From assembly GCA_964654855.1 (NCBI GenBank), contig CAZZJS010000005.1:1-64000 (forward strand): DNA of 64,000 nucleotides, written 5' to 3'. The notes beneath the pieces were generated by a model. It was given only the letters and a program-made list of their open reading frames with translations. It did not search any database and was not told the origin of the DNA. The DNA comes from JALZUV01 sp964654855 (lineage in GTDB: Bacteria; Pseudomonadota; Alphaproteobacteria; Rickettsiales; JALZUV01). Below, piece after piece: positions 1 to 8,413 of this stretch. Position 1 is the first letter of the stretch; each line of letters opens with the position of its first letter. Position numbers and translations under genes: made by a program.

Positions 1-2131
1 TAGCAACACTGCTCATGGCAGTTTTTATGTTTTTACTATGAATACCATACTCACCTAGGAACTTAGCAATCTGGCGGGGCGCAATAACTCTACCACGATT
101 GTAAGTTAGCCATGGACGCTCCTCATCTTCACATAACGCTTCAATCAATTCTTTAGTGGTAAAGCGGGTATAGCCAGTAGTTTGAAATAAACTCTCAATA
201 TCAGCGAGTAATTCTGTTCCTAAGCTGGTTGCCGCATTATCATAAGCAGATAGAACCTTAGCTGCTTGCATCGCCTTATCAGGCCACTCACCACCGGCAA
301 GTGAAGCAATAGCGAGTAATGGCTCCCAATTATCAGCCGCCCTGTCTGCAATGCCCGTAGGTAGTTCAGGACGCAATAGTTTTATCGCATCTTGATTATC
401 TTCTGCAAAGCGTTGGAGTTTACGACGCAAGGGAATGAATTTCTCATCATCGCAATAACGCAACTTCTCTGTCACCTCGCCAGCCAGTTTACGGCGTAAC
501 TCGATGACAATAGAACGATCATGTAAGGTTTCGGGAAGTTTACCAATCAAAGCAATTGCCTTTGCTCCCCATGTACTAAAGCGCGTTGGTTCATGGTCAT
601 CACCGGTAGTGCGAATCACAAATGCCGTAGGGCGTGTATGGCCAGAATTAATTACACCACGCAGTTCTTCGGCCTCACGAATGAACGTATCAGCCTCATC
701 AATCAGCATAGTGGGTTGCCATAGCTCGATACCGCGAAATAACGCCGCCGGTGAAATATTAGCCGTTGGTAATGCCTTAGAGACTAACTGACTCACCAAT
801 GACAGAACAGTGGTTTTACCGCATTGCTTCTCTGGCGAGCAGATTGCCAGAATCGGTGCAATCTTCACTGCATCAATACACCATGTGAATGTTACCCATA
901 ATGCGAGTGCTGTATCAGCATGGTCAGGCAAGATTGCATAACGCTTAAAGGTAGCTGTGAGTTCGTTTAGAAGCTCTTCACCCGATACTTCCTCCGACCA
1001 TGACTCTACTGGAGGGAATAGCTCATTACTGCCAACCTCATTGGCTTTAGTTTGCGCTTTATGCTCTTTAACCGCTTTATCAAGATCACCCTTCGCAACG
1101 CCCATTGCTTTAGCTGCATCTTTAGCCTGCCTTGCATAATCTAGCGGTGGAAGCTCTGCCAAGCGCGCAATAATGGAAGCATCGTCTTCTTCAGCTTTCT
1201 TTTTTACCGTGTCAGAAAACTCATTCAGTTGCTGCTTCACCTCTTCTAGCCCCTGCAAGCAATGCAGGTCATTAAAGTCAGTTGGCTCAGACGGTGTATG
1301 GCTTTCATCAAAACTAGGAAGCATAACTTTACAGCCATATTTATTGGCAACTTCTTCGGCTTTAACCCTGCCTGTATTTACTTCCTTCCAAGCATCGTTA
1401 TCCGCAGCAATAGTAATTGAGAGATTGGGATAACGCGCTTTAATGGCCTCAATAACTGGAGCAATATTACCTGCATCAAACGCTACAATAACGGGCTGAT
1501 CGTTGGCCATATGAACGCTTGCACCGGTACTATACCCCTCGGCCACATAGGCATGAGAAGCACCTTCCAGCGAACCGATAATATGAAAGCACCCTTTCTT
1601 CTTCCCATCTTTGGCAAAACGTTTATCGCCATTTGGGTAAATGGTTTGAATATTCCATAATTTACCATCCACATCACACAACGGAACAATGACTTTCTCA
1701 CCATCAAAACGCACAACATAGGCTTGAACCTGCTTCTTATGCAGATAGGGTGACTCTCCTGTTTCAGGGAGTGATTGCCAGTAATTTGAAGTTTGCGCCG
1801 CAGTTGCAGCATAGGTTGCTTCTTTCCTCGCCGTACGCTCTGCCTTACTCGCTTCTATTTGCTGTTGCCGCTCTGCTTTTTCTGCCGGAGATAGCTGCTT
1901 AACCTCTCCCTCAAACTTCCATGCTTGATAGTCATCAGACAGCTTATAATTTTTAAACCAACCAGCGGGGAAATTATCATCATATAAACTATATTCTCCA
2001 TCTTTATTACCCTTCTTTCCGTTAGTGACTTCACACCGATGTTTTTTGCCATCCGCAACCAGATTGCTGGGAGGGCAAAGACCATGTGCCTGCATTGCTT
2101 GTTTGAACTGTTCTTGTGCTTCATGATGCAT
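1..2131 (-). CDS. Toprim/DUF3631 primase-helicase of an integrative element (C-terminus cut by window edge)
   Basis: The minus-strand frame opens with ATG at 2131 and stays open to base 1, about 710 residues without a stop, so the C-terminus is missing. Order of parts: an N-terminal region; a Toprim-like module around residues 190-250 with AEGYSTGAS, then FDAGN and AADNDA as the acidic metal-binding motifs; a P-loop SPEKQCGKTT at about 432-440; and a Walker B LIDEADTF near 475-480, in the form typical of DUF3631. Proteins of this build are primase/helicases that start replication of phages, plasmids and integrative elements; that role is inferred. It begins 2 nt after the HTH gene stop, so the two are probably cotranscribed with the AlpA-like gene. 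Confidence 0.8.
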   Translation of the reverse strand, partial: MHHEAQEQFKQAMQAHGLCPPSNLVADGKKHRCEVTNGKKGNKDGEYSLYDDNFPAGWFKNYKLSDDYQAWKFEGEVKQLSPAEKAERQQQIEASKAERTARKEATYAATAAQTSNYWQSLPETGESPYLHKKQVQAYVVRFDGEKVIVPLCDVDGKLWNIQTIYPNGDKRFAKDGKKKGCFHIIGSLEGASHAYVAEGYSTGASVHMANDQPVIVAFDAGNIAPVIEAIKARYPNLSITIAADNDAWKEVNTGRVKAEEVANKYGCKVMLPSFDESHTPSEPTDFNDLHCLQGLEEVKQQLNEFSDTVKKKAEEDDASIIARLAELPPLDYARQAKDAAKAMGVAKGDLDKAVKEHKAQTKANEVGSNELFPPVESWSEEVSGEELLNELTATFKRYAILPDHADTALALWVTFTWCIDAVKIAPILAICSPEKQCGKTTVLSLVSQLVSKALPTANISPAALFRGIELWQPTMLIDEADTFIREAEELRGVINSGHTRPTAFVIRTTGDDHEPTRFSTWGAKAIALIGKLPETLHDRSIVIELRRKLAGEVTEKLRYCDDEKFIPLRRKLQRFAEDNQDAIKLLRPELPTGIADRAADNWEPLLAIASLAGGEWPDKAMQAAKVLSAYDNAATSLGTELLADIESLFQTTGYTRFTTKELIEALCEDEERPWLTYNRGRVIAPRQIAKFLGEYGIHSKNIKTAMSSVA

Positions 2132-2133
2132 GA

Positions 2134-2670
2134 TTAAATCTCCGCTAAGTTAAGCTCTTGAATCAGCCAAGCGGCACCTTCTGCATCAATGCCACCACTC
2201 TCACGCAGGCGACCTAAGATAAGCTGCTTCGCAAACTTAGGATTGGTTTTCTCCAACGCTTTACGCCAGTTCTGAAGGTCTTTTTCTTGTTCTTCTAATG
2301 CTCTCATTTCCGGTATTTCCCCTAATATTTGCTCTAACGGCTCTTTGATGTGTTGCCATACTTCTGGCTGAGATGACGGTTCGGCTAATAAGACGTAGCG
2401 TCCAACCTTATGAAGCTCGCCACCGGCAAACTGGTCATAATCCCAATGCGTAATAATCTGATAGCCAGCTTCACGCAGATCACGAATCCTTGCTGGTGGA
2501 TGAATCACCTCACAGTCATGATATAATTCAATGCTAGTCATCGACTTACGCCGGAGCCGCGACAATACTTTCAATGCTTGCTTGCCGAGGGTCTTCGCGT
2601 TAAATTGAACTTGTACATTTTGGAAAGCCGTTGGTGTGGTGCTGGCGGCTTTTTCTTTTGTCTTATCCAT
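2134..2670 (-). CDS. Helix-turn-helix protein of the integrative element
   Basis: A 178-residue protein if started at the ATG at 2670; a longer version from 2718 would overlap the AlpA-like gene much more. Residues about 30-85 resemble the small helix-turn-helix domain found in many phage proteins: leucine-rich first helix, IELYHDCEVIHPPARIRDLR as the HTH, then a GGELHKVGRYVL beta wing. The rest is a charged helical tail. It overlaps the end of the AlpA-like gene by 8 nt and precedes the primase-helicase by 2 nt, suggesting translational coupling. DNA binding is inferred from the fold; its target is unknown. Confidence 0.6.
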   Translation of the reverse strand: MDKTKEKAASTTPTAFQNVQVQFNAKTLGKQALKVLSRLRRKSMTSIELYHDCEVIHPPARIRDLREAGYQIITHWDYDQFAGGELHKVGRYVLLAEPSSQPEVWQHIKEPLEQILGEIPEMRALEEQEKDLQNWRKALEKTNPKFAKQLILGRLRESGGIDAEGAAWLIQELNLAEI

Positions 2671-2869
2671 GTTGCGCCTCCGTGGTAGAGGTGACGCGGT
2701 TTGAAGTGATGTAGTCATCTACATCTTCAGGTCGGTAGCGCACGTTACGTGATGCTTTAATGAAGGGAATCCCTCCACCGCGCACTCGCATAGAGCGCAA
2801 CCATGAGAGGGTGAAGCCATAAGACTCCGCAACCTCGGTTTCAGTTAATAAGTGTTTTGATGTAGTCAT
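2663..2869 (-). CDS. AlpA/excisionase-like winged HTH regulator
   Basis: A 68-residue protein with the MerR-like excisionase pattern: TETEVAESYGFTLSWLRSMR as the helix-turn-helix, a short glycine-rich wing, then VRYRPEDVDDYI, the conserved end of AlpA/helix-turn-helix_17 proteins. An AGGAG ribosome site stands about 10 nt before the ATG. Such proteins serve as excisionases or activate the integrase and replication genes of P4-like elements; that role here is inferred from family and position at the head of the primase operon. The 146-nt gap upstream (2870-3015) contains an imperfect GGGGC inverted repeat but no gene. Confidence 0.75.
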   Translation of the reverse strand: MTTSKHLLTETEVAESYGFTLSWLRSMRVRGGGIPFIKASRNVRYRPEDVDDYITSNRVTSTTEAQHG

Positions 2870-3015
2870 TGTAATGATCTCCTGTTCGATTTAACCGTTA
2901 CCAATTACAAAACAGGGGGAGATCAGGGGCAAACGGGGAATAGCCCCTCAGCAAAGACTTAAGGGTTTGTTATAAAACAATACTGCAAAGAAAAGTGAAG
3001 GGAGAGGGTATCCGG

Positions 3016-4266
3016 TTACCAGCTTTTTCTTATTTCTTTTATGATTGTTCCGACCGAACTCGGAAATTTTTCACGCTTCTTGATTTCTTCGGCCACATGG
3101 GTTTTCTTCAAGGTGTTGGTCGTATAATTGGTCATCTGAAGCAGCTCACTGGCAATAGCTGGAGCTGCTATTTTTCGCCACCGCTCGTTACGATCAGCAA
3201 CAGGTTCGTTTTTGTAATCAAAGTTATCTTCATTTTCGTTTACTGACTTATCAACCAGATCATTACTCTCAGTTTCTGAAGTATTTTTAGAGAATTGCTC
3301 ATCTGCAGTCTGAAAGTTGGTGGTGCCAGAGCTATAAGCTCTGTTATCGTTGTGGACGGTAGTATGATTTATCGTTGTGTTATTTTGGATAAAAGTAGCC
3401 TGCTCTGTTCGCTTCTTATTAATGCGAGCAGGCACTTCGTTTATTAGTTGAAGCAATTCTTCTGATAACTCTGACTCATTACTATTAGCCTTATGCCATG
3501 CGATTATGTTTTGCGGCTTTATTTCCCACAGCTTTGTGTCATCTGTTTTTTCGACATTTTCATAATCAAAACCGCCGCCAGTTTGTCCATCCCGTCCTGC
3601 AATACGAGCTTTAGTGTAGAAATCAACTAAGCCATTTTCTGTAAAAAGAGCCATGTGAAATGGCTCGACTGCTTCTGGTTCTGTTTCAGTTGATAAACGC
3701 CATAAATCTAAGTCAACTCTTTGTCGTTCTTCGTCAGTCTGAAAGATAATGCAGTTTGTTAGATAGCAGCAAGCTTCTCCAAGTCGCCATATGGACTTAC
3801 TTAAATAACCAGCAGGGAAAGCTGTTAATTCTCTAGGGGGTTCACTCGCCAAAACTCCATGAATCAAAGCCTGTAATTGAGGGTGCAAACTAATTTGCCT
3901 TTTCTGGCAATGCACTAGAAAACTTATAGTATCAATTTTCCATTTCGCAGGGTCAGTTTCTCCATCATTTAATATGGCGAACTCTTTACGTAGGCCAGCT
4001 GCTTCAATTTCAATATATAAGGCATCATCAAGATCATGTGCCCAAGGCATATTAAACGGAGATGCAGCTGATTCAGCATTATGCCTCCTTCTATCTAAGT
4101 TCCACTGCCAAGTCTCTTTGAGCGCCTCTGGATCAGCTAGTATAACGTACCTAGCTTGCACAATACTCCAATACGGAGCGCCTACAATAGTAGGCTCTAA
4201 TTCTGAGCTAGATCTTCGCGCAATATCGCTGTTGATACTATCTATAATACGACTTTTAACCGCCAT
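3016..4266 (-). CDS. Unrecognised 416-residue cargo protein of the integrative element
   Basis: I do not recognise this protein. The first 230 residues look like a compact alpha-rich domain with many Trp and paired Cys (around residues 165-172). A low-complexity Asn/Thr/Ser/Glu linker follows, roughly 285-345. The last 60 residues are a basic helical segment ending in VAEEIKKREKFPSSVGTIIK, which looks like a degenerate helix-turn-helix. There is no signal peptide or membrane segment. It lies between the AlpA-like gene and the integrase, so it is the only gene in the visible part of the element without a replication or integration function. A regulatory or defence role is possible but unsupported. 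Confidence 0.55.
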   Translation of the reverse strand: MAVKSRIIDSINSDIARRSSSELEPTIVGAPYWSIVQARYVILADPEALKETWQWNLDRRRHNAESAASPFNMPWAHDLDDALYIEIEAAGLRKEFAILNDGETDPAKWKIDTISFLVHCQKRQISLHPQLQALIHGVLASEPPRELTAFPAGYLSKSIWRLGEACCYLTNCIIFQTDEERQRVDLDLWRLSTETEPEAVEPFHMALFTENGLVDFYTKARIAGRDGQTGGGFDYENVEKTDDTKLWEIKPQNIIAWHKANSNESELSEELLQLINEVPARINKKRTEQATFIQNNTTINHTTVHNDNRAYSSGTTNFQTADEQFSKNTSETESNDLVDKSVNENEDNFDYKNEPVADRNERWRKIAAPAIASELLQMTNYTTNTLKKTHVAEEIKKREKFPSSVGTIIKEIRKSW

Positions 4267-4354
4267 AACATCGCCCTTCTAATGTCGCCCTTATTATTGC
4301 GCGGCAGGTGACAAGGGCTGTCACTGTTCGGGAGCTACCCTAGCCGCGCTATCT

Positions 4355-5716
4355 CTATGATGTATGCTTCTTTGTTTTAATATCAAGTACCTTGGCGGTA
4401 TTTCCAGCCATCATACCTGCAATCTGACCTCCGATAGATTCAGATGCTTCGCGTAACGGATTATCTGCAATATGAGCATAGCGCTGGGTTGTTACAGTGT
4501 CTTTATGAGTAAGCAACTTTCCGACCATAAAGAGGCTTAGGCCGCTGGCGACACCAACGCTGGCGAAGCTATGACGTAGGTCGTGCAAGCGCACTGTTTC
4601 CATGCCCTCTGTATCAATGTCGATTTCTAACTTCTCTGCCATCGCTCGATAATAGGTGAGGGTTGCACTTATTTTACTGGAAGACTCTAAGTGTGCGCTG
4701 CTGATAGCCTCTTCATCCCATTTCTCATGTTTGCCAATGAGGCTGATAAGACGGAATATCTCTGCACGCTGGCGTATACGAGTCCAAGGTTTTTGTAGAT
4801 TGACTAAGTGGCCTTTTTTACCAGTACCAGTGCATACGTATGGATTACCCGAAATTCGATTGGCGGCCTTTAATAACTCAATAGCCGGTAGGTTGAGAGG
4901 TATACTTTTCTTTCCGGTCTTACTATCGGGATAACGAATCATGCTATTTTCCCAATCAATCCACTTCCACTGGAGTTCGAGTATCTCATTGCGGCGACAG
5001 CCGGTTAGTATGAGTAGTCGCAGTGCCAATATAACATTAGGTAATTCACTTCCTTCCATTTCACATTGATTAAGGACTTCGCCCAACAATGTAATTTCCT
5101 CTTTGTTCAGAAAGCGCTCTCTTTCATGCTCTTTGAATCGTTCAATGCCACTGCAAGGATTCTCAGGAATCTCACTTTTACCCCATTGATCGGCTTTTTG
5201 TAAAGCGTGGCGTAATGTTTCGAGAACCCTGTTAGCCATATAGGGTGTATCCCGTAGGCTGTTGTGAAGTTGAATGGCATCAGCCTTACTGATAGTGCTG
5301 AGTTTTGTATTTCCCAATGCGGGTATTAGATACCGCTTCCAAATGCGTCTGCGCTCTTTCTGGCCGTTTGGTTTGAGCTTGCTGATATGTTCCTTATCAT
5401 ATGTTTCTGCAAACTTGGCGAGGGTAGGGGCTTTTCGTTTCTTTTGTCTGGCTAGAGATGGGTCATTGCCCCGTTTAACCTCTGCAGCCCAATCTTCAGC
5501 GATGTCTCGTGCTTGGTCACACGTTAAGTCTTTACCGTGTTCGCCAATGGCCGGTCTACGTTCCCTTCCCTCACTGGTTCGGTAGTAAAACATATAGACG
5601 CGTTTGCCTTTTGGGGTGACTTTTAGCATGAAACCTTTGGTCTCAGAATCACGAATAAAGGTATCTTTAGATGCTGATTTTGTAGCTTCTGCTAAGCGTT
5701 TGGTCAGTTTTGGCAT
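4355..5716 (-). CDS. P4-type tyrosine recombinase/integrase
   Basis: A 453-residue site-specific recombinase. The N-terminal DUF4102-like arm-binding domain spans about 1-90 (DSETKGFMLKVTPKGKRVY), then a core-binding SAM-like domain about 95-195, then the catalytic domain. Catalytic residues visible: R241 in TGCRRNEI, K269 region, H378 and R381 in HDLRHS, H404 in LTHKD and the nucleophile Y413 in RYAH. An extra stretch of about 55 residues (315-372) sits between the beta-hairpin lysine and the HxxR box, longer than in typical P4 integrases. The gene's 5' end faces the tRNA-Arg fragment about 180 nt away, consistent with integration there. Confidence 0.93.
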   Translation of the reverse strand: MPKLTKRLAEATKSASKDTFIRDSETKGFMLKVTPKGKRVYMFYYRTSEGRERRPAIGEHGKDLTCDQARDIAEDWAAEVKRGNDPSLARQKKRKAPTLAKFAETYDKEHISKLKPNGQKERRRIWKRYLIPALGNTKLSTISKADAIQLHNSLRDTPYMANRVLETLRHALQKADQWGKSEIPENPCSGIERFKEHERERFLNKEEITLLGEVLNQCEMEGSELPNVILALRLLILTGCRRNEILELQWKWIDWENSMIRYPDSKTGKKSIPLNLPAIELLKAANRISGNPYVCTGTGKKGHLVNLQKPWTRIRQRAEIFRLISLIGKHEKWDEEAISSAHLESSSKISATLTYYRAMAEKLEIDIDTEGMETVRLHDLRHSFASVGVASGLSLFMVGKLLTHKDTVTTQRYAHIADNPLREASESIGGQIAGMMAGNTAKVLDIKTKKHTS

Positions 5717-5773
5717 ATCAATATACTCTTGCTATTTGTTCTTCATTATAGGTCGCACATAGGTCGCAGCAAG

Positions 5774-5810
5774 GATAAAAATGGATGTTAAGTGATAAAA
5801 ATGAATGTTA
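5774..5810. repeat. Direct repeats next to the attachment site (possible arm-type sites)
   Basis: Two 17-nt copies of GATAAAAATGRATGTTA start at 5774 and 5794 (period 20), with a weaker third copy near 5841-5853. A separate pair of TAGGTCGCA repeats, period 10, sits at 5750 and 5760. They lie in the 180-nt AT-rich gap between the integrase start and the tRNA fragment, where arm-type integrase or excisionase sites would be expected. That function is inferred. Confidence 0.45.
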
Positions 5811-5893
5811 GTATGAATATATATAAAACAGTTAGTTATAATAATGTATGTTAATCAATCATAACCAATATAACCCTATAAAAGTAATGATGA

Positions 5894-5943
5894 CCTGACT
5901 ACGAATCAGGCGGTTGCAGGTTCGAATCCTGCGGGGTGCGCCA
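5894..5943 (+). other. tRNA-Arg(ACG) 3' fragment, attachment-site core of the element
   Basis: The sequence holds a tRNA anticodon arm (stem CCTGA/TCAGG, loop CTACGAA, anticodon ACG), variable loop, T arm (GCAGG, TTCGAAT, CCTGC), acceptor 3' strand and encoded CCA. No D arm or 5' acceptor strand precedes it; the upstream bases are AT-rich element DNA. It is therefore a 3' fragment, most likely the copy displaced by insertion, with the complete tRNA regenerated at the far end of the element. 5944-6113 downstream contains no gene that I can see. Confidence 0.85.
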
Positions 5944-6113
5944 TTATTCTCAATAGGTTAGATGATTGTTGGATTTCTAGAATTTTACTCTAGGGCGCTG
6001 ATAGTCTGCTGAAGGTTGAATTACACATGAGATGCCTGAATATCGATACCTGTTTCAAAGGTGCGATACCGTGTTAAGGTTAGTCTCAGCCGTTTTTTCC
6101 GCTAAAGAAGATA

Positions 6114-6863
6114 CTACTGATACAGGAATGATGCGACGCACTCCACCCCTTCTTCGCTTAAAACATAAGATCCAGCATTAGTGCACAAACCACCTGCACC
6201 AAAAACTGCCGCTTCTCCAATAAAACCACCACTATTGGGCAATCCATCATCAATTTTTTGATCAATATTGTGAGTATCTCCTGGGGTTAGTACTGCAGTA
6301 TATAGCTCGCTATCGCCAGCGCCTCCAAGAATGAAATAGAGTTTATTATTAGCAACACTTGCTAATGCAGTATTCGTCACTAGTGCTATGCCGCTATTGG
6401 GAAAAGGGCCTTCATAAACGTTAATTCCTGGTAGATAATCAGGAGCTGGAATACCAGTGTAGCTACCGGGTAAAATGCCTGAAAGCCCCAAATGCTCCCA
6501 AACTAGAAAATCTTCATATGGAGAACTAGTAGAATAAGGAATTATTCCATCACCATTACCATTACAGGTACCATCACCTGCTGTGCTCACTGGACATCCA
6601 GAACTATCAGTTCCCCAATAGGCTTCTGCGTTATCCATATCACCCGGTAACGCGTTATATTTTAACTTAAAGGTATTGACGGATACGTTAAGCTTTTGTG
6701 TTTCAGTAATGACCGAATTCAGCTCAGCACTACGTATCAGCTCTTGCCCTGCGGTAACACCACCGATGATTAGTCCAATAATGACAAGTACAATCGAAAG
6801 TTCCAGCAGTGTAAAGCCTTGTCGCGAGCTTTGATTAAAGCTCCGACCCATATCCATATCCAT
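6114..6863 (-). CDS. Type IV prepilin-like protein
   Basis: A prepilin with a short leader ending in RQG, then FTLLELSIVLVIIGLIIGG, the N-methylation/hydrophobic stalk with Glu5. The remaining approximately 210 residues are a pseudopilin-like globular domain with paired cysteines near the middle (SGCPVSTAGDGTCNG) and two more near the C-terminus, plausibly a disulfide loop. Processing by a PilD-type peptidase is expected. Four in-frame ATGs stand at 6869, 6863, 6857 and 6851; I chose 6863 because AGGA lies about 7 nt before it. A TATAAT hexamer lies about 30 nt upstream. It has no pilus genes beside it; pilT and pilU are at 58501-60785. Confidence 0.8.
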   Translation of the reverse strand: MDMDMGRSFNQSSRQGFTLLELSIVLVIIGLIIGGVTAGQELIRSAELNSVITETQKLNVSVNTFKLKYNALPGDMDNAEAYWGTDSSGCPVSTAGDGTCNGNGDGIIPYSTSSPYEDFLVWEHLGLSGILPGSYTGIPAPDYLPGINVYEGPFPNSGIALVTNTALASVANNKLYFILGGAGDSELYTAVLTPGDTHNIDQKIDDGLPNSGGFIGEAAVFGAGGLCTNAGSYVLSEEGVECVASFLYQ

Positions 6864-6869
6864 ATCCAT
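6849..6869 (-). repeat. Hexanucleotide tandem repeat over the prepilin start codons
   Basis: Four ATGGAT-type units (CCATAT on the plus strand) encode the start MDMDMDMG. Each unit supplies both an ATG and a GGA, so the number of units changes which ATG is well spaced from a ribosome-binding sequence without altering the frame. Confidence 0.6.
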
Positions 6870-7040
6870 ATCCTAAATATTGTACGCTATAATTATAACC
6901 AAAAGGTTAACGCGGTAGCTGCCGAGTAGTTATTTCCTCCTGTATAACGTAATCACAAAAAAGACCATTAAGGCTTTCAGTATTAAACCTTTCTTGTGCT
7001 TCAGCTATCTTCTCGCTCTATTTTTTGCTATGTATTAAGC

Positions 7041-7235
7041 ATGGGTAGCGTTCGAAATAGGGTTTCTATCATTGTTTTGGGGGTCGTATTAGGTGCTTGC
7101 CATAACATAACCAATAAATGCCCAGCAGTAAGCCAATGGTGGTATCATGTTCAACCTGAAGAACCCATTTTTAGCCAAGTTGATAATGGAGTGAGGCACG
7201 ATCCTTCTACTATCACTAGCGTTGGTCATCGGTAG
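7041..7235 (+). CDS. Possible small lipoprotein (hypothetical)
   Basis: A 64-residue frame beginning MGSVRN, with a hydrophobic stretch VSIIVLGVVLGAC that ends in a lipobox-like LGAC, followed by a hydrophilic tail. This is the only support: no Shine-Dalgarno is evident and no homologue is recognised. The frame could start further upstream at 6996. It lies in the 440-nt stretch between the divergent prepilin gene and fliX; apart from the prepilin promoter region nothing else is visible there. Confidence 0.3.
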   Translation: MGSVRNRVSIIVLGVVLGACHNITNKCPAVSQWWYHVQPEEPIFSQVDNGVRHDPSTITSVGHR

Positions 7236-7309
7236 GAATTTTCCATTTTTCAATTTTTGGCATGCTTTATGCTACTAATTGGGTAAAGTGATAAAATGAG
7301 GGTAAAAAA

Positions 7310-7744
7310 ATGAAAATTTCTGACGTTGACGGTATTAAAGGTCCACAAAAGCCGAAAAAGACGAAAAAAACGGGTGATAAAGGTGCGTTTGACGCCGCCT
7401 TAGATGCCGCAGAAGGCGCAGAAGAAACAGCTGCTCCTGCTTCTGTTGGTGGGGTGGAGGCTCCAACATCACTGCTATCATTGCAGGAAGTATCATCTAA
7501 TGCAGGTTTGCGTCAACAAACGATGCAGCAGGGGAAAAAATCTCTTGATATTCTAGAAGAATTGCGCCGCGACTTGTTATTGGGTGATGATAGCAGCCAC
7601 ACATTGCAACGCATGCGTGAGCAACAAGCGCGTATGAAGCAGCAAGTCTATGACCCACAGCTTAAAGATGTGATGGATGATATTGATCTGCGCCTTGCTG
7701 TTGAAATTGCCAAGCGTGAAGCTTCTGTCGCTGAGACTGTTTAA
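7310..7744 (+). CDS. fliX: Flagellar assembly regulator FliX
   Basis: A 144-residue protein with the FliX pattern: a short N-terminal motif MKISDVDGIKG, a Lys-rich then Ala-rich linker, and a conserved helical C-terminal half (GKKSLDILEELRRDLLLGD, DPQLKDVMDDIDLRLAVEIAKRE). In Caulobacter FliX links early basal-body assembly to late flagellar gene expression through the activator FlbD. The family is confined to alphaproteobacteria, which is a main pointer to the host. GAGGG lies 7 nt before the ATG. No other flagellar gene is in the window, so flagellation is inferred from this gene alone. Confidence 0.85.
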   Translation: MKISDVDGIKGPQKPKKTKKTGDKGAFDAALDAAEGAEETAAPASVGGVEAPTSLLSLQEVSSNAGLRQQTMQQGKKSLDILEELRRDLLLGDDSSHTLQRMREQQARMKQQVYDPQLKDVMDDIDLRLAVEIAKREASVAETV

Positions 7745-7834
7745 TTTCTTTATATTGCTGTTTAAGCGTCGATTTCATTTGGCCTCTCTTTGAGGGTGGC
7801 TTATAAAAATCGTATCTATAAACAAGGAGCGATA

Positions 7835-8413
7835 ATGAAATACCCTGAATCGATTGCCGTATTTTGCGGTGCCAGTAATGACGTAGCTGAAACTCACCTC
7901 GAATTAGGTAAAGAATTAGGTAAAGAATTTGCCAAAAATGATATTCGCTTAGTTTACGGTGGCGGAGATTGTGGCGTGATGGGTGCGATTGCGAATGCGA
8001 CGATGGGCGAGGGCGGTAAAGTGACCGGAGTGTTCCCCCATAGTTTGAAGAATATCGAAAATGAGCATGAGTCTCTGACGGAGATTATCATGGTTGATAC
8101 CATGCATCAGCGTAAAGAGATTATGTATCAGCGTTCGAAGGCTTTTATTATTCTTCCCGGTGGTTTTGGTACGATGGATGAGATGTTTGAGATTATCTGC
8201 TGGAAGCAGCTAAAATTGCATAATAAACCGATTATTATTTTTAATAATAATGGCTACTGGAATCATCTGATTGCCTTGATGGAAAATATTATCGCGAAAG
8301 GGTTTGCTAAAGATGAAGTGGCGACTTTTTATAAAGTGGTAGATGATTTACCATCTTTGATGGAGGCGCTGGAAGTGTCTGATTATTCGGATGACCGAGC
8401 AGAACTCCTCTAA
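7835..8413 (+). CDS. LOG family protein (nucleoside 5'-monophosphate phosphoribohydrolase-like)
   Basis: A Rossmann-fold protein of 192 residues with the LOG signature PGGFGTMDEMFE and an upstream FCGAS motif. LOG proteins hydrolyse cytokinin riboside 5'-monophosphates or related nucleotides to base and ribose 5-phosphate; the natural substrate in bacteria is often unclear. I chose the ATG at 7835 because AAGGAG stands 6 nt before it; a longer frame from 7790 lacks such a site. Its last 23 nt overlap the next gene, suggesting coupled translation with the membrane protein. Confidence 0.88.
   Translation: MKYPESIAVFCGASNDVAETHLELGKELGKEFAKNDIRLVYGGGDCGVMGAIANATMGEGGKVTGVFPHSLKNIENEHESLTEIIMVDTMHQRKEIMYQRSKAFIILPGGFGTMDEMFEIICWKQLKLHNKPIIIFNNNGYWNHLIALMENIIAKGFAKDEVATFYKVVDDLPSLMEALEVSDYSDDRAELL

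Larger units (their letters stand above)
1..5943. mobile_element. Right end of an integrative element at tRNA-Arg(ACG)
   Basis: Five genes, all on the minus strand, form an accessory block: Toprim/DUF3631 primase-helicase, HTH protein, AlpA-like regulator, unknown protein and P4-type tyrosine integrase. The block ends at a 3' tRNA-Arg fragment on the plus strand, the usual target of such integrases, beyond which core chromosomal genes begin. Because only the 3' part of the tRNA is present here, the intact tRNA with the other copy of the core repeat is inferred to lie beyond the left edge. The boundary at the right is seen; the left boundary and total size cannot be determined. Confidence 0.8.

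Noticed and set aside
1483..1812. Minus-strand frame of 109 codons and another at 1855-2124
   Set aside because: They are out of frame with the Toprim/DUF3631 protein, whose own frame is open from 2131 to base 1 and shows Toprim and Walker motifs.
5867..5943. Complete tRNA-Arg gene
   Set aside because: Only the anticodon arm onward is tRNA-like; no D arm or 5' acceptor strand that would pair with the 3' acceptor strand exists upstream.
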